Source of the DNA: SZUA-430 sp964547645
GTDB lineage: Bacteria; Pseudomonadota; Alphaproteobacteria; Micropepsales; Micropepsaceae
Direction of reading: 5' to 3'
Assembly: GCA_964547645.1 (NCBI GenBank)
Contig: CAZJOM010000007.1
Coordinates: 1 to 64,000 of the forward strand
Length of the DNA stretch: 64,000 bases
The stretch's first letter is position 1, and every line of letters starts with the position of its first letter. The notes below the pieces were generated by a model that saw only the letters and a program-made list of their open reading frames with translations, searched no databases and was not told the origin of the DNA. Below, piece by piece: positions 1 through 7,789 of this stretch. The position numbers and the translations under genes are program-made.

Positions 1-158
1 CAAGACGCCAAGATGCTCAGGCCTATCGTCAGGCACCCGCGCACGTAGCGCGCACCAATGGCGCTTCGCGCCGAACCAACGCGTGACCAGCACCATGAGC
101 CTCTTGGCGTTCTTGGCGTCTTGGCGGTTCATTCTTTTCTTCTTCCTGAGGATTTGTG
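1..158. repeat. Palindromic intergenic repeat, CCAAG/CTTGG type, left end cut by the window
   Basis: The right arm at 97-134 repeats the phrase CTTGGCG three times. The left arm at 1-22 reads as its reverse complement, with a short internal deletion, and is clipped by the window start. The interior (about 23-96) is GC-rich. The same design, with CTTGGTG instead of CTTGGCG, occurs at 39454-39601, and a single related arm at 8723-8769. There is no gene in 1-290. The rest of this stretch is the leader of the acyltransferase gene at 291, and I see no convincing promoter in it. Confidence 0.6.
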
Positions 159-290
159 GTGAAAATCTTGTGGTGCGGCCGGCTTCACGCGAATGGCGTG
201 TGCGCCTAGGATGGTGCCACGGCAAGGGGTTGTTATGTGTCCCCGGTATAGAAGGGCCGCGCACAAGCTTGGGTTGGGGCCTTTAGAGAA

Positions 291-1739
291 ATGACACAGC
301 AGCTGGGCGCGCAGGATGCGCAGTTTCTCTATCTCCAGACCGGGGAAAATCTGACCCATGTGATGGGCATCTATATCTACGATCCGTCGACCGCGCCCGG
401 CGGCAAGGTGCGGTTCAAGGACATCGTGCGCCATATTAGCGCGCGTTCGCATACCTCACCGGTGTTCCGGCGGCGGCTGCTGCGTCTGCCGCTCGACATC
501 GATCATCCCTATTGGGTGAAAGATCCGCATTTCGACATTGAGACGCATATCACCCATGTCGCCTTGCCGGAGCCCGGCGATTGGCGGCAGTTCTGCATTC
601 AAGTCGCGCGCCACTTCTCGCGGCCGATGGATATGAACCGGCCGCTCTGGGACATTTATGTGGTGGAGGGGCTCGACCGCGTCGAGGGCGTGGCGCCCGG
701 GAGCTACGCGTTGCTGCACCGGATCCACCATGCCGCGATCGACGGCGTCTCCGGCGCGCATGCCTTCGTGGCGCTGAACGATCGCGACGCGCACGGTACA
801 CCGGCGGTTACGCCGCGCTCGTTCGACGGCGAGATCGGGACGACGCCAAGCGCGGTCGAGATCGCCGCGCGTGCCGTCTTCGCCAACGTCACATCGCCCG
901 CCCGGTTGATGAATGCGGCGCTTCGTCTGTCTCCGGCGCTGTTGAGCGCGGCCGGCAAGAGCCTTACCGCGTTCGGACAAGGGCACGCGCCCGCCGGCAT
1001 TCCGCAGACGCGCTTCAACGCGCCTGTCTCGCCGCACAAGATGTTCGACGCCGTCACGTTGGAACTGAAAGAGCTTAGCGCGATCCGCCCTCTGGTCGAA
1101 GGCGCGACGATCAACGATGTGGTGATCGCGATCTGCAGCGGCGCGCTCCGGCGCTATCTCTTGAAGCACAAGGAACTGCCGAAGGACACGCTGGTCGCGG
1201 TGGCGCCGATCAACGCCCGCAAGCGCGCCGGCGAGGCCGATATTCCAGGCAACAACATTTCGGCGATGAGCGTGCGGCTGGCGACCGATGTCGCCGATCC
1301 GCTCGAGCGGCTGCAGGCCATTCGCGACTTCACGGCCGACGCGAAGGAAGCGAAAGCCGGTATCAGCGCGCGGGTGATGACCGACCTGTCGAAGCACATT
1401 CCGGGCGCCACCATGGCCGGGGTGGCGCGGCTTCTCACCAGCGAACGCTTCGCGCCGCGCCAGGCGAACCTGTTCATTTCGAACGTGCCAGGCCCGCAGG
1501 TGCCGCTCTACATGAACGGCGCGCGGCTCACGCATCAATTCGGCATGGCACCGCTCGCCAACAATATGGGGCTCTTCATCGCGGCGCTGAGCTACAACGG
1601 GACGATCAGCTTCTCGATCACCTCCGACCGGCACATCCTGCCCGATATCGGGTACTTCCGCGAAAGCATCGTGGCCGCGTTCAAGGAACTGCGCCACCTG
1701 AAGCCGGCCGCGAAGGGGAAGAAGACGGCGCGCCGTTAA
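291..1739 (+). CDS. Wax ester synthase / diacylglycerol acyltransferase (WS/DGAT family)
   Basis: The protein has 482 residues, the usual length for bacterial WS/DGAT enzymes, which esterify acyl-CoA to a fatty alcohol or diacylglycerol to make storage lipid. The catalytic HHxxxDG motif is seen as HHAAIDG near residue 145, preceded by the family signature PLWDIYVVEGL. The second conserved block, NDVVIAICSGALRRYL, is near residue 275, and FISNVPGP lies near residue 400. It stands alone on the plus strand, with a GC hairpin just after its stop. Whether it makes wax esters or triacylglycerol cannot be told from sequence. Confidence 0.9.
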   Translation: MTQQLGAQDAQFLYLQTGENLTHVMGIYIYDPSTAPGGKVRFKDIVRHISARSHTSPVFRRRLLRLPLDIDHPYWVKDPHFDIETHITHVALPEPGDWRQFCIQVARHFSRPMDMNRPLWDIYVVEGLDRVEGVAPGSYALLHRIHHAAIDGVSGAHAFVALNDRDAHGTPAVTPRSFDGEIGTTPSAVEIAARAVFANVTSPARLMNAALRLSPALLSAAGKSLTAFGQGHAPAGIPQTRFNAPVSPHKMFDAVTLELKELSAIRPLVEGATINDVVIAICSGALRRYLLKHKELPKDTLVAVAPINARKRAGEADIPGNNISAMSVRLATDVADPLERLQAIRDFTADAKEAKAGISARVMTDLSKHIPGATMAGVARLLTSERFAPRQANLFISNVPGPQVPLYMNGARLTHQFGMAPLANNMGLFIAALSYNGTISFSITSDRHILPDIGYFRESIVAAFKELRHLKPAAKGKKTARR

Positions 1740-1748
1740 GCGCCGGTT

Positions 1749-1774
1749 GGGACGGCTTTCCTTGCGTCCCTTTA
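1749..1774 (+). terminator. Weak hairpin terminator after the WS/DGAT gene
   Basis: GGGACG (1749-1754) pairs with CGTCCC (1765-1770) around a 10-base loop and is followed by TTTA. It lies between two convergent genes. The stem is short, so this is a modest call. Confidence 0.4.
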
Positions 1775-2278
1775 GCGGCTCGCGGTGCGGTTATAGTCGG
1801 CTTGCTCTTGGGTCAGTTGGAAGCCGATGGTCACAGAGTAGTCTTCCGCCGTTTTGCCCTGCGCGATCGGAATGTCGATGCGGGTGACGCGTTCCTTGAC
1901 GGAGAGCATGCGCTTGTCGCCTTCGAAGGCGAGTTTCAGGTCGAAGACTTCTTTGGCCACGATGTCCCCGTTCAGGATGATCGCGACGAAATAAGGGACG
2001 TTGCGAGCGGCGACGTTCGCGGCCGGGGCGATCGCGCCTTTGACCCAGAAGCTCAGTTGCGCCTTGGCGGTGCCGCCCGCGATCGTGCAGGCGAGTTCGG
2101 GTTCGCGGATCTCGGCCTTGAGGTCGATGCGGCCCGCATCCATTTGGGTGAGGCGCGTCGCCTCTTCCAGCACGTTGATCGCGGGGCACGCGACTGGGTT
2201 CACGCGGGCTTGGCTTTTTGCGAAGGCGACGCCTGCCGTCGCCGTTAGAACAAGTGCTGCCGCGACTGCTCGCTTCAT
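1772..2278 (-). CDS. Secreted protein of unknown function
   Basis: This 168-residue protein has a clear signal peptide: MKR, a hydrophobic core, then AFA as the likely cleavage site near residue 20. The start at 2278 is chosen because the longer frame only adds a charged stretch before that signal. The mature part holds two cysteines about 35-45 residues apart (VACPAIN and ELACTIA) that could form a disulfide. I recognise no domain. It lies 14 bases downstream of the CDGSH gene and is probably co-transcribed with it. A periplasmic location is inferred from the signal peptide only. Confidence 0.7.
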   Translation of the reverse strand: MKRAVAAALVLTATAGVAFAKSQARVNPVACPAINVLEEATRLTQMDAGRIDLKAEIREPELACTIAGGTAKAQLSFWVKGAIAPAANVAARNVPYFVAIILNGDIVAKEVFDLKLAFEGDKRMLSVKERVTRIDIPIAQGKTAEDYSVTIGFQLTQEQADYNRTASR

Positions 2279-2292
2279 GTTCGCCTCCGCTC

Positions 2293-2538
2293 TCAGGGCA
2301 ATTTGTTGTGTGTGCCGTCGCACAGGGGATGATTGGCCGTCTGCTTGCACGTGCAGAAGAAGACCTTTTTCGATTCCGTGGCTTTGAATTCGAGCGGCGT
2401 GAACGCCGAGCCCTTGTGGCTGCCGTCACAGAAGGGTTGGTTCTTTGATTGGCCGCAGGCGCACCACCAGTACGACTTGCCGGCTTCGACCTCGACCGGT
2501 ATCGGCGCGCGCCCCGCCACGTGGCCTTTCATACCCAA
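2293..2538 (-). CDS. CDGSH-type iron-sulfur protein with two cluster motifs
   Basis: This is a small protein of 81 residues carrying two CDGSH-type motifs, CACGQSKNQPFCDGSH (about residues 27-42) and CTCKQTANHPLCDGTH (about 62-77). Each supplies three Cys and one His, the known ligand set for a [2Fe-2S] cluster in the mitoNEET-like family. There is no signal peptide or membrane anchor, so it is probably cytosolic. Its start is only about 30 bases from that of the divergent ispH, an enzyme that itself needs an Fe-S cluster. The physiological role of bacterial members is not settled. Confidence 0.9.
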   Translation of the reverse strand: MGMKGHVAGRAPIPVEVEAGKSYWWCACGQSKNQPFCDGSHKGSAFTPLEFKATESKKVFFCTCKQTANHPLCDGTHNKLP

Positions 2539-2568
2539 ACCCCCTATGTTCTTGGGCTTGAGCGTTAA

Positions 2569-3525
2569 GTGATGGGCATCACGTTGTCAAAAAGTAGGCT
2601 CACTATACTTCTGGCTGCACCGCGCGGGTTTTGCGCGGGCGTGGATAGGGCCATTCAGATCGTCGAGCGCGCTTTGGCGAAATTCGGCGCACCCGTCTAC
2701 GTGCGGCACGAGATCGTGCACAACCGCTTTGTTGTTGAAGGGCTTGAGAAAAAGGGCGCGGTGTTCGTGAAGGAGCTCGACCAGGTGCCCGAGGGCGCGC
2801 CGGTCGTTTTCTCCGCGCATGGGGTGCCGAAGTCGGTGCCGGCGAACGCGCGCGAGCGGCGACTCAACGCGCTCGATGCAACTTGTCCGCTGGTGTCGAA
2901 GGTGCACGTGGAGGCCGAGCGGCACTTCGATTCGGGGTTGGAGATCGTGCTGATCGGGCACGCCGGCCATCCGGAAGTGATCGGCACGATGGGGCAGCTG
3001 CCCGCCGGTGCGGTGAAGCTGATCGAGACAGTCGAGGATGCTGAGGCGTTCGTTGCGAAGGATCCGGCGCGGCTTGCCTACATTACCCAGACCACGCTTT
3101 CGGTGGACGATACGGCGGCGATCGTGGGTGTGCTCCGGCGCCGGTTTCCCCTGATCGCGACGCCGCACAAGGAAGACATCTGCTACGCGACGACGAACCG
3201 GCAGGAAGCGGTCAAGGCGATCGCGCCGCGCGCGGATGTGGTGCTGGTGATCGGCGCCCCGAATTCGTCGAACTCGATGCGGCTGGTCGAAGTCGCGACG
3301 CGCGCGGGCGTCAAGCGCGCGGCGTTGGTGCAGCGTGCGGGCGATATCGACTGGACCATGATCGAGGGCGCGCGGGTGGTCGGTTTGACCGCCGGCGCAT
3401 CGGCGCCGGAGGTTTTGATCGAAGAGGTCATCGACGCGTTTCGGGGCCGGTATGACGTCACCGTCGAGGAGACGGAAACGGCGCGGGAGACGGTGACGTT
3501 CCGGCTGCCGCGGGCGTTGGCGTGA
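2569..3525 (+). CDS. ispH: 4-hydroxy-3-methylbut-2-enyl diphosphate reductase
   Basis: IspH performs the last step of the MEP isoprenoid pathway, making IPP and DMAPP with a [4Fe-4S] cluster. The three cluster cysteines are seen in PRGFCAGVDRA, NALDATCPLVSKVH and HKEDICYATTN. The substrate-binding segments GHAGHPEVIGTMGQ and NSSNSMRLVE are also intact. The length of 318 residues is normal. The frame opens at GTG 2569, but the ATG at 2572 is an equally good start. The stop overlaps the GTG of the next gene. In many relatives ispH sits in the cox/thrB cluster; here that cluster is about 26 kb away. Confidence 0.97.
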   Translation: MMGITLSKSRLTILLAAPRGFCAGVDRAIQIVERALAKFGAPVYVRHEIVHNRFVVEGLEKKGAVFVKELDQVPEGAPVVFSAHGVPKSVPANARERRLNALDATCPLVSKVHVEAERHFDSGLEIVLIGHAGHPEVIGTMGQLPAGAVKLIETVEDAEAFVAKDPARLAYITQTTLSVDDTAAIVGVLRRRFPLIATPHKEDICYATTNRQEAVKAIAPRADVVLVIGAPNSSNSMRLVEVATRAGVKRAALVQRAGDIDWTMIEGARVVGLTAGASAPEVLIEEVIDAFRGRYDVTVEETETARETVTFRLPRALA

Positions 3526-4040
3526 CGAAGAAGCCGTCCGCAGGACCGTCGATGCCGGCGATCGGGATCGACATCGGCGGCGTACTGATACGTCCGGCGC
3601 GGGAGGGTGGCGACACGTCGTTCTTTTCGTCGGGCTATCTTGAAACACCGATGGTCGACGGTGCGTTCGAGGCCGTCGCCCGGTTGAACAAGACGCTCTT
3701 TGTCGATCGCGTCTATCTCGTTTCCAAGGCCAAGTCGGGTACCGCACGCAAGACGATCGAATGGCTCGCGCATCACGGCTTTCACGAACAGACCGGCGTG
3801 CCGCTTGAGCGCGTGCGGTTCTGCGAGGAACGCGCGGAGAAGGCGATCATCGCCAAACGACTCCGCCTCACCGCGTTCATTGACGATCGCTTGGATTTGC
3901 TGATGCACTTGAAGGATGTCGAAATGCGCATCCTGTTTGCCGCGACCGAAGCTTTCGCGCCGAACGAGGTGCCGCCCGGCGTGCGGCTTGCGGTGGGGTG
4001 GCGCGAAGCGCTCGGTGCGCTTGGCGCTGTCGACATGTGA
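3522..4040 (+). CDS. HAD-like hydrolase-fold protein
   Basis: This 172-residue protein overlaps the ispH stop by four bases (GTGA), so it is probably translationally coupled to it. The N-terminal GIDIGGVLIRP resembles the hhhDxDGVL motif I of HAD phosphatases, except that the second Asp is replaced by Gly, which would weaken phosphatase activity. Later AFIDDRLDLLMHL resembles the acidic motif IV with paired Asp. The middle holds VYLVSKAKSGTARKT, in the place of motif II/III. The substrate is unknown, and it may be a non-catalytic member of the fold. Confidence 0.65.
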   Translation: MTKKPSAGPSMPAIGIDIGGVLIRPAREGGDTSFFSSGYLETPMVDGAFEAVARLNKTLFVDRVYLVSKAKSGTARKTIEWLAHHGFHEQTGVPLERVRFCEERAEKAIIAKRLRLTAFIDDRLDLLMHLKDVEMRILFAATEAFAPNEVPPGVRLAVGWREALGALGAVDM

Positions 4041-4070
4041 GCGCAATGCGCTGACCTAACTCGGCCGTCG

Positions 4071-5996
4071 CTATGGCATGCCGGCGCGCGCGAGTGCGGC
4101 TAACAGGCGGTCGGCGCGGTCGATTGGGCGATAGGGAAGCGTCGCCCGCAAGAAATTCAGATCCTGTTGGGGCGCGATCTTCCTCAGCTGCTGCAAGGCC
4201 GCTTTCGCTTCATCCATGCGGCCGAGCTCGACGAGCGACGCCACAAGAAATTGCTGCCCCGTCTCGAACAGGGGGTTCGCGAGCACCGCGGCTCTGGCTT
4301 CCACTTCGGCTTCGACGAAACGTTCGGTTTGATAGAGCGCGGAAGCGCGCGCGACCTGAAGCAGATAGTGAAACGGATCGCGCGGGCTCATCCGTTCGGC
4401 AACATCAAGGCACTCCTCGGCCTTCGTGACGTCGCCCCAGTAGATGTGGGCCCACCCCTTGCTGGCCCAGGCCGCATAGGAGTTCGGATTGACGTCGAGG
4501 GCGCGATCGATCAGCGCATCGGCGGTGTCGAAGTCGCGTGCACCGAAGCCCGTGACAAACCCCGCGATCGAGAGCACGCGCGCATCGTCCCGCGCCAGCT
4601 GCACCGCCTTGCGCGCAAGCTGCAACGCCTCTTCAAGAACCGCCGGTGTGAGGCCCGCACGGTTCTGCAGTTTCAGGTTCGCGAGCAGCGCCATCGAGAT
4701 CGCGAATTCGGGATCGAGCTTCAGCGATTCCTGAAGCAGCGCGATCGCATCGGCCTGTCCGCGGCCTTGCGGCAGGTAGATGAAGGGAAGCGCCTGGAGA
4801 TAGTAGTCGTAGGCGTCCAAGGACTCCGTCGGCTTGCGCCGCAGCCGCTTCGTGTCCGCATCGATGATCGTCGGTTGCAGGCGCGAGGCGACGGCGGTGC
4901 TCACTTCATCCTGCAACTCGAAGAGATCGCGCGCGTCGCGATCAAAGCGATCCAGCCAAACTTGCGCCCCCGTCTCGCCGTCAAACAGCCGGCATGAGAT
5001 GCGCACGCGATCGGCGCCGCGCAAGATCGAACCCGCCAGCACGTAGCGGACGCCCAACACCTTCGCGACTGTGCGCGGGTCGGATTCGCTTTTGAAGGCG
5101 AATGCGGATTGGCGTGCGATGACGAAGAGCCAAGTATAAGAGGCCAGCGCGTCGGTGATCGCGTCCACGATGCCGTCGACCAAATAGTTGTCGATGTCCG
5201 CGCCTGAGTTCGCAAACGGCAGTACCGCGATCGACGGCTTCGTCGTGCCGGTCTGCTGTGGCGGTGCCGCCGCCGTCCGAACCGTGCCGGCCAGCGCCCG
5301 AGCGATTTCACCAGTGCGCGGCGTGCCATGCTCGCGCAATTGAGCCTCGCCGATCTCAGCCAGTTGCTCGGCCTCTACGCGGCGTCCGGCGCCGACCAAC
5401 GCCTCGATCAAGGCCGCGTGCGCGTGCTCCAGCTCCGGCGCTAGCGCCACGTACTTGCGCGCGGCAGTGAGGCGCTCATCGCCTGCGTCGGGATGCGCGA
5501 CCAGCGCACGGAGCACGCGAATTGCGCTCTGCCGCGCCGATTCGCGCTCGGCCACGAGCCACGCTTGATACTCAAGGCATTCCGGCATTTCGAGGTTGGC
5601 CAACGCCTGGCCGCCGATCTCACCGATCATAGCGCGCAGCTCGTCGAGCGTCGCGCGATCCGCCGAACGGGCTAAGGCGCTCAAGCGGTGCACGTCGACA
5701 TTCACGTCCGTTAGATCGAGCGCCGCCGTTTGACGGTCCGCAACAAGCCTTTCGCGCGTGGGTGCGTCGACCACGGGGCGAATGCGCGACAGCGACCAAC
5801 GCAGGGAGGCCTTTGGGTCGTCCGGCAATTCCCACAACAGTTCGCACAGCCGATCACGGCGATGCGGCTTGCCCGTCAACGCAAGGTAACCCAGCAACGC
5901 GCGCGCTTTGCGCGATTGAGGCAGCGCAACCGCCACGCCATCGCGCAGAACTGCGATGTCGCCCAACAGGCGGATTTCAAGCCCCGCTCGATCCAT
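4071..5996 (-). CDS. SARP-type transcriptional regulator with TolB-like and TPR regions
   Basis: The protein has 641 residues. The N-terminus (about 1-95) looks like the OmpR-type winged helix of SARP regulators (EIRLLGDIAVLRDGVAVALP, then KARALLGYLALTG). A bacterial transcriptional activation (BTAD) helical region runs to about 235. Next comes a TolB/FlgO-like segment starting SIAVLPFANSG and containing VRYVLAGSILR, followed by TPR helices to the C-terminus. The ATG at 5996 is preferred over the TTG at 6011 because AGAGGA lies a few bases upstream. It faces the AurF-like gene at 6282, its most obvious candidate target. The effector is unknown. Confidence 0.85.
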   Translation of the reverse strand: MDRAGLEIRLLGDIAVLRDGVAVALPQSRKARALLGYLALTGKPHRRDRLCELLWELPDDPKASLRWSLSRIRPVVDAPTRERLVADRQTAALDLTDVNVDVHRLSALARSADRATLDELRAMIGEIGGQALANLEMPECLEYQAWLVAERESARQSAIRVLRALVAHPDAGDERLTAARKYVALAPELEHAHAALIEALVGAGRRVEAEQLAEIGEAQLREHGTPRTGEIARALAGTVRTAAAPPQQTGTTKPSIAVLPFANSGADIDNYLVDGIVDAITDALASYTWLFVIARQSAFAFKSESDPRTVAKVLGVRYVLAGSILRGADRVRISCRLFDGETGAQVWLDRFDRDARDLFELQDEVSTAVASRLQPTIIDADTKRLRRKPTESLDAYDYYLQALPFIYLPQGRGQADAIALLQESLKLDPEFAISMALLANLKLQNRAGLTPAVLEEALQLARKAVQLARDDARVLSIAGFVTGFGARDFDTADALIDRALDVNPNSYAAWASKGWAHIYWGDVTKAEECLDVAERMSPRDPFHYLLQVARASALYQTERFVEAEVEARAAVLANPLFETGQQFLVASLVELGRMDEAKAALQQLRKIAPQQDLNFLRATLPYRPIDRADRLLAALARAGMP

Positions 5997-6012
5997 CGTC
6001 CTCTCGCGCAAA

Positions 6013-6030
6013 ACAAGGCCTTCGCCTTGT
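6013..6030 (-). promoter_or_regulatory. Perfect hairpin in the leader of the SARP-type regulator
   Basis: ACAAGGC (6013-6019) pairs perfectly with GCCTTGT (6024-6030) around a 4-base loop, 17 bases upstream of the ATG at 5996. On the minus strand it is followed by TTTTGCG. It could be a leader hairpin or an operator. No function can be assigned from sequence. Confidence 0.4.
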
Positions 6031-6171
6031 AACCGTCGTCACATTTGCCCACGCGGGGTGCAATTACCACGCTTCTTCAAACGATCGCAGCCTCTTTTTC
6101 TACCGGATTCCAACGGCGGTTCTCACGACGGATAGCCAACTTCCCCTCGCCGGCGATGGCGCCGGTGCGAG

Positions 6172-6188
6172 GCAGTCTCGAGGACTGC
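6172..6188. promoter_or_regulatory. Inverted repeat between the regulator and the diiron gene
   Basis: GCAGTC (6172-6177) and GACTGC (6183-6188) form a perfect dyad around TCGAG, about 95 bases upstream of the diiron protein start. It lies in the 285-base divergent region between 5996 and 6282 and is a candidate operator. A second GC-rich dyad (GCCGG..GGCGCCGG) lies just upstream. No other gene is seen in this region. Confidence 0.35.
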
Positions 6189-6281
6189 ACTTCAGAATTT
6201 GTACCGGTCAGATTCAGTTCCTGGACTGGCCTCACACACCGACGAAATTGGTTTCTGTAAACCCAACTGGAGACACACCTC

Positions 6282-7193
6282 ATGAGCTACCAAAACAATT
6301 TCAAAGACGTTCTGGGCCGTTCGGAGCGCATTACATGGCGCGTCGAAGACCTTATCGGCGGCGACAAGAAGCTCGACTTCGCGAAGCCGTTCATGCCGGA
6401 GAACTTGGCGCGCGTCGAGCCGCTGAAGTTCCTGTCGGCGTCGGAGAAGCGCATCTTGAATCATGTCCGCGGCCACACGTATTTGTCGATGTTCGGGATC
6501 ATCGAAGAGATGATCGTCCCGTTCGTGCTCGACCACGCGCGACCGTTCATCAACGGCGAGGATTATCGCGCCCGGGCGTTCCTCGAATTCATCAGCGAAG
6601 AGGCGAAGCACATTCACTTGTTCCGCCGCTTTCAAGAAGAGTTCAAGAAGGGCTTTACGACGGAATGCAAGATGATCGGCCCAGGAACCGAGATCGCGAA
6701 CCACATTCTGTCGCATCACCCGCTCTCGGTCGCCCTCACGATCTTGATGATCGAATGGACGACGCAGCGTCACTTCCAGGAATCGATGCACGACGACGCC
6801 ACCTTGGACCCGCAGTTCAAGAGCCTGCTCAAGCATCACTGGATGGAAGAGATGCAGCACGCGCAGCTCGACACGCTGATGGTCGAGGCGATCGCGGCGA
6901 ACATGAAGCCGGCCGAAATCGAGAGCGCCATTGACGGCGTTCTGGCGATCGGCGGTTTCCTCGACGAGGGCCTGCGCCAGCAGACCGGCTTCGACCTCGA
7001 AGCGTTCGAGCTCGCGAGTGGGCGCAAGCTTTCAGCCGTGGAGCGCGAGGAGTTCATGGCGCAGCAGCATCAGGCCAACCGTTGGACCTATATCGGTTCG
7101 GGCCTGACGCATAAAAACTTCCTTGAGACGCTAGGTCAGCTTAGCCCGGCCAAGCGCAAGGCCTTTGAGGAAGTCGCGCCGAACTTCTGTTGA
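6282..7193 (+). CDS. AurF-like diiron oxygenase
   Basis: This 303-residue helical protein shows the ligand pattern of the AurF (p-aminobenzoate N-oxygenase) family. Seen are E75/E76 in GIIEEMIVPF, E107xxH110 in ISEEAKHIHLF, E158 in LMIEWTTQRHF, and H186xxxE190xxH193 in HHWMEEMQHAQ. These would bind two irons in a four-helix bundle. The family oxidises amino groups and related substrates with O2. No biosynthetic genes surround it, so the substrate is open. It stands alone after a 285-base divergent region opposite a SARP-type regulator. Confidence 0.8.
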   Translation: MSYQNNFKDVLGRSERITWRVEDLIGGDKKLDFAKPFMPENLARVEPLKFLSASEKRILNHVRGHTYLSMFGIIEEMIVPFVLDHARPFINGEDYRARAFLEFISEEAKHIHLFRRFQEEFKKGFTTECKMIGPGTEIANHILSHHPLSVALTILMIEWTTQRHFQESMHDDATLDPQFKSLLKHHWMEEMQHAQLDTLMVEAIAANMKPAEIESAIDGVLAIGGFLDEGLRQQTGFDLEAFELASGRKLSAVEREEFMAQQHQANRWTYIGSGLTHKNFLETLGQLSPAKRKAFEEVAPNFC

Positions 7194-7200
7194 ATATTTC

Positions 7201-7227
7201 GGGGTCACGCACCAACTGCGTGACCCC
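7201..7227 (+). terminator. Strong hairpin after the diiron gene
   Basis: GGGGTCACGCA (7201-7211) and TGCGTGACCCC (7217-7227) form a perfect 11-bp stem with a 5-base loop, starting eight bases after the diiron stop. There is no T-run on the plus strand, so it may block exonucleases or act weakly as a terminator rather than being a classical intrinsic one. It also lies in the 5' leader of the next gene. Confidence 0.5.
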
Positions 7228-7245
7228 GCACCCAACAAAAAGAGG

Positions 7246-7775
7246 ATGAAAACCATGCCGGATATTTCGATCATAGAAGCGAAGACCGCCGGCGACGTAG
7301 CGGCGGTCGAGCACTTGTTGCGCGACTATCTGCTTTGGATGCGGCGGCGATACCGCGACAAGGCGTGGATGCTGGACGCCTATTTCGATCCGCAAGAATG
7401 GGACAGCGAGCTTGCCGACCTCAGCAGCCACTACGGCGCGCCGCATGGCGGGATCGTATTGGCGCTGGCGACGGCGTGGCCGCGGGCTGCGTGCTGTTGC
7501 GCGGCATCGGGGCCGTCGATTCGGAGATGAAGCGCCTGTTCGTCCGGCCCGCGTTCCGGGGTTTGGGACTTGCCAGACGCATGATTGCGTTCGTGAGCAC
7601 GCTTTCGTGCGGGCTGGGCTACACCCACATGCGGCTTGAGACCGGGGCGCTGCAGACCGAGGCGCTGGCGCTTTACCAATCGCTCGGGTTCAAGCGCACG
7701 CCGCCTTATTACGCGTGCTCCGACTTCGTCAGCACCAATGCCGTCTTTTACGACGTGCAACCGTGCGCGGCTTAG
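7246..7775 (+). pseudogene. GNAT N-acetyltransferase split by a frameshift
   Basis: Two adjacent frames together encode one ordinary GNAT protein. The first half (7246 to about 7468) reads MKTMPDISIIEAK through GGIVLAL. The second half continues one frame back from about 7467 with GDGVAAGCVLLRGIG, then the GNAT acetyl-CoA segment EMKRLFVRPAFRGLGLAR and YQSLGFKRTPPYY. The loss of one base near 7464-7470 explains the break. Neither half alone would be functional. It could be a true pseudogene or a sequencing error. The substrate class is unknown. Confidence 0.8.
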
Positions 7776-7789
7776 AGTACGCAAAGGGC

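Noticed and set aside
456..1697. Long open frame of 413 codons antisense to the WS/DGAT gene
   Set aside because: Arg- and His-rich translation, no motif, no ribosome site, and the opposite strand has a complete enzyme. It is a GC-rich shadow.
7201..7227. Riboswitch in front of the GNAT gene
   Set aside because: A single perfect hairpin with no further conserved fold. It fits a stabilising or terminating hairpin after the diiron gene better.
7335..7775. Second half of the GNAT as an independent gene
   Set aside because: It begins inside the first half in another frame and contains only the C-terminal part of a GNAT fold.
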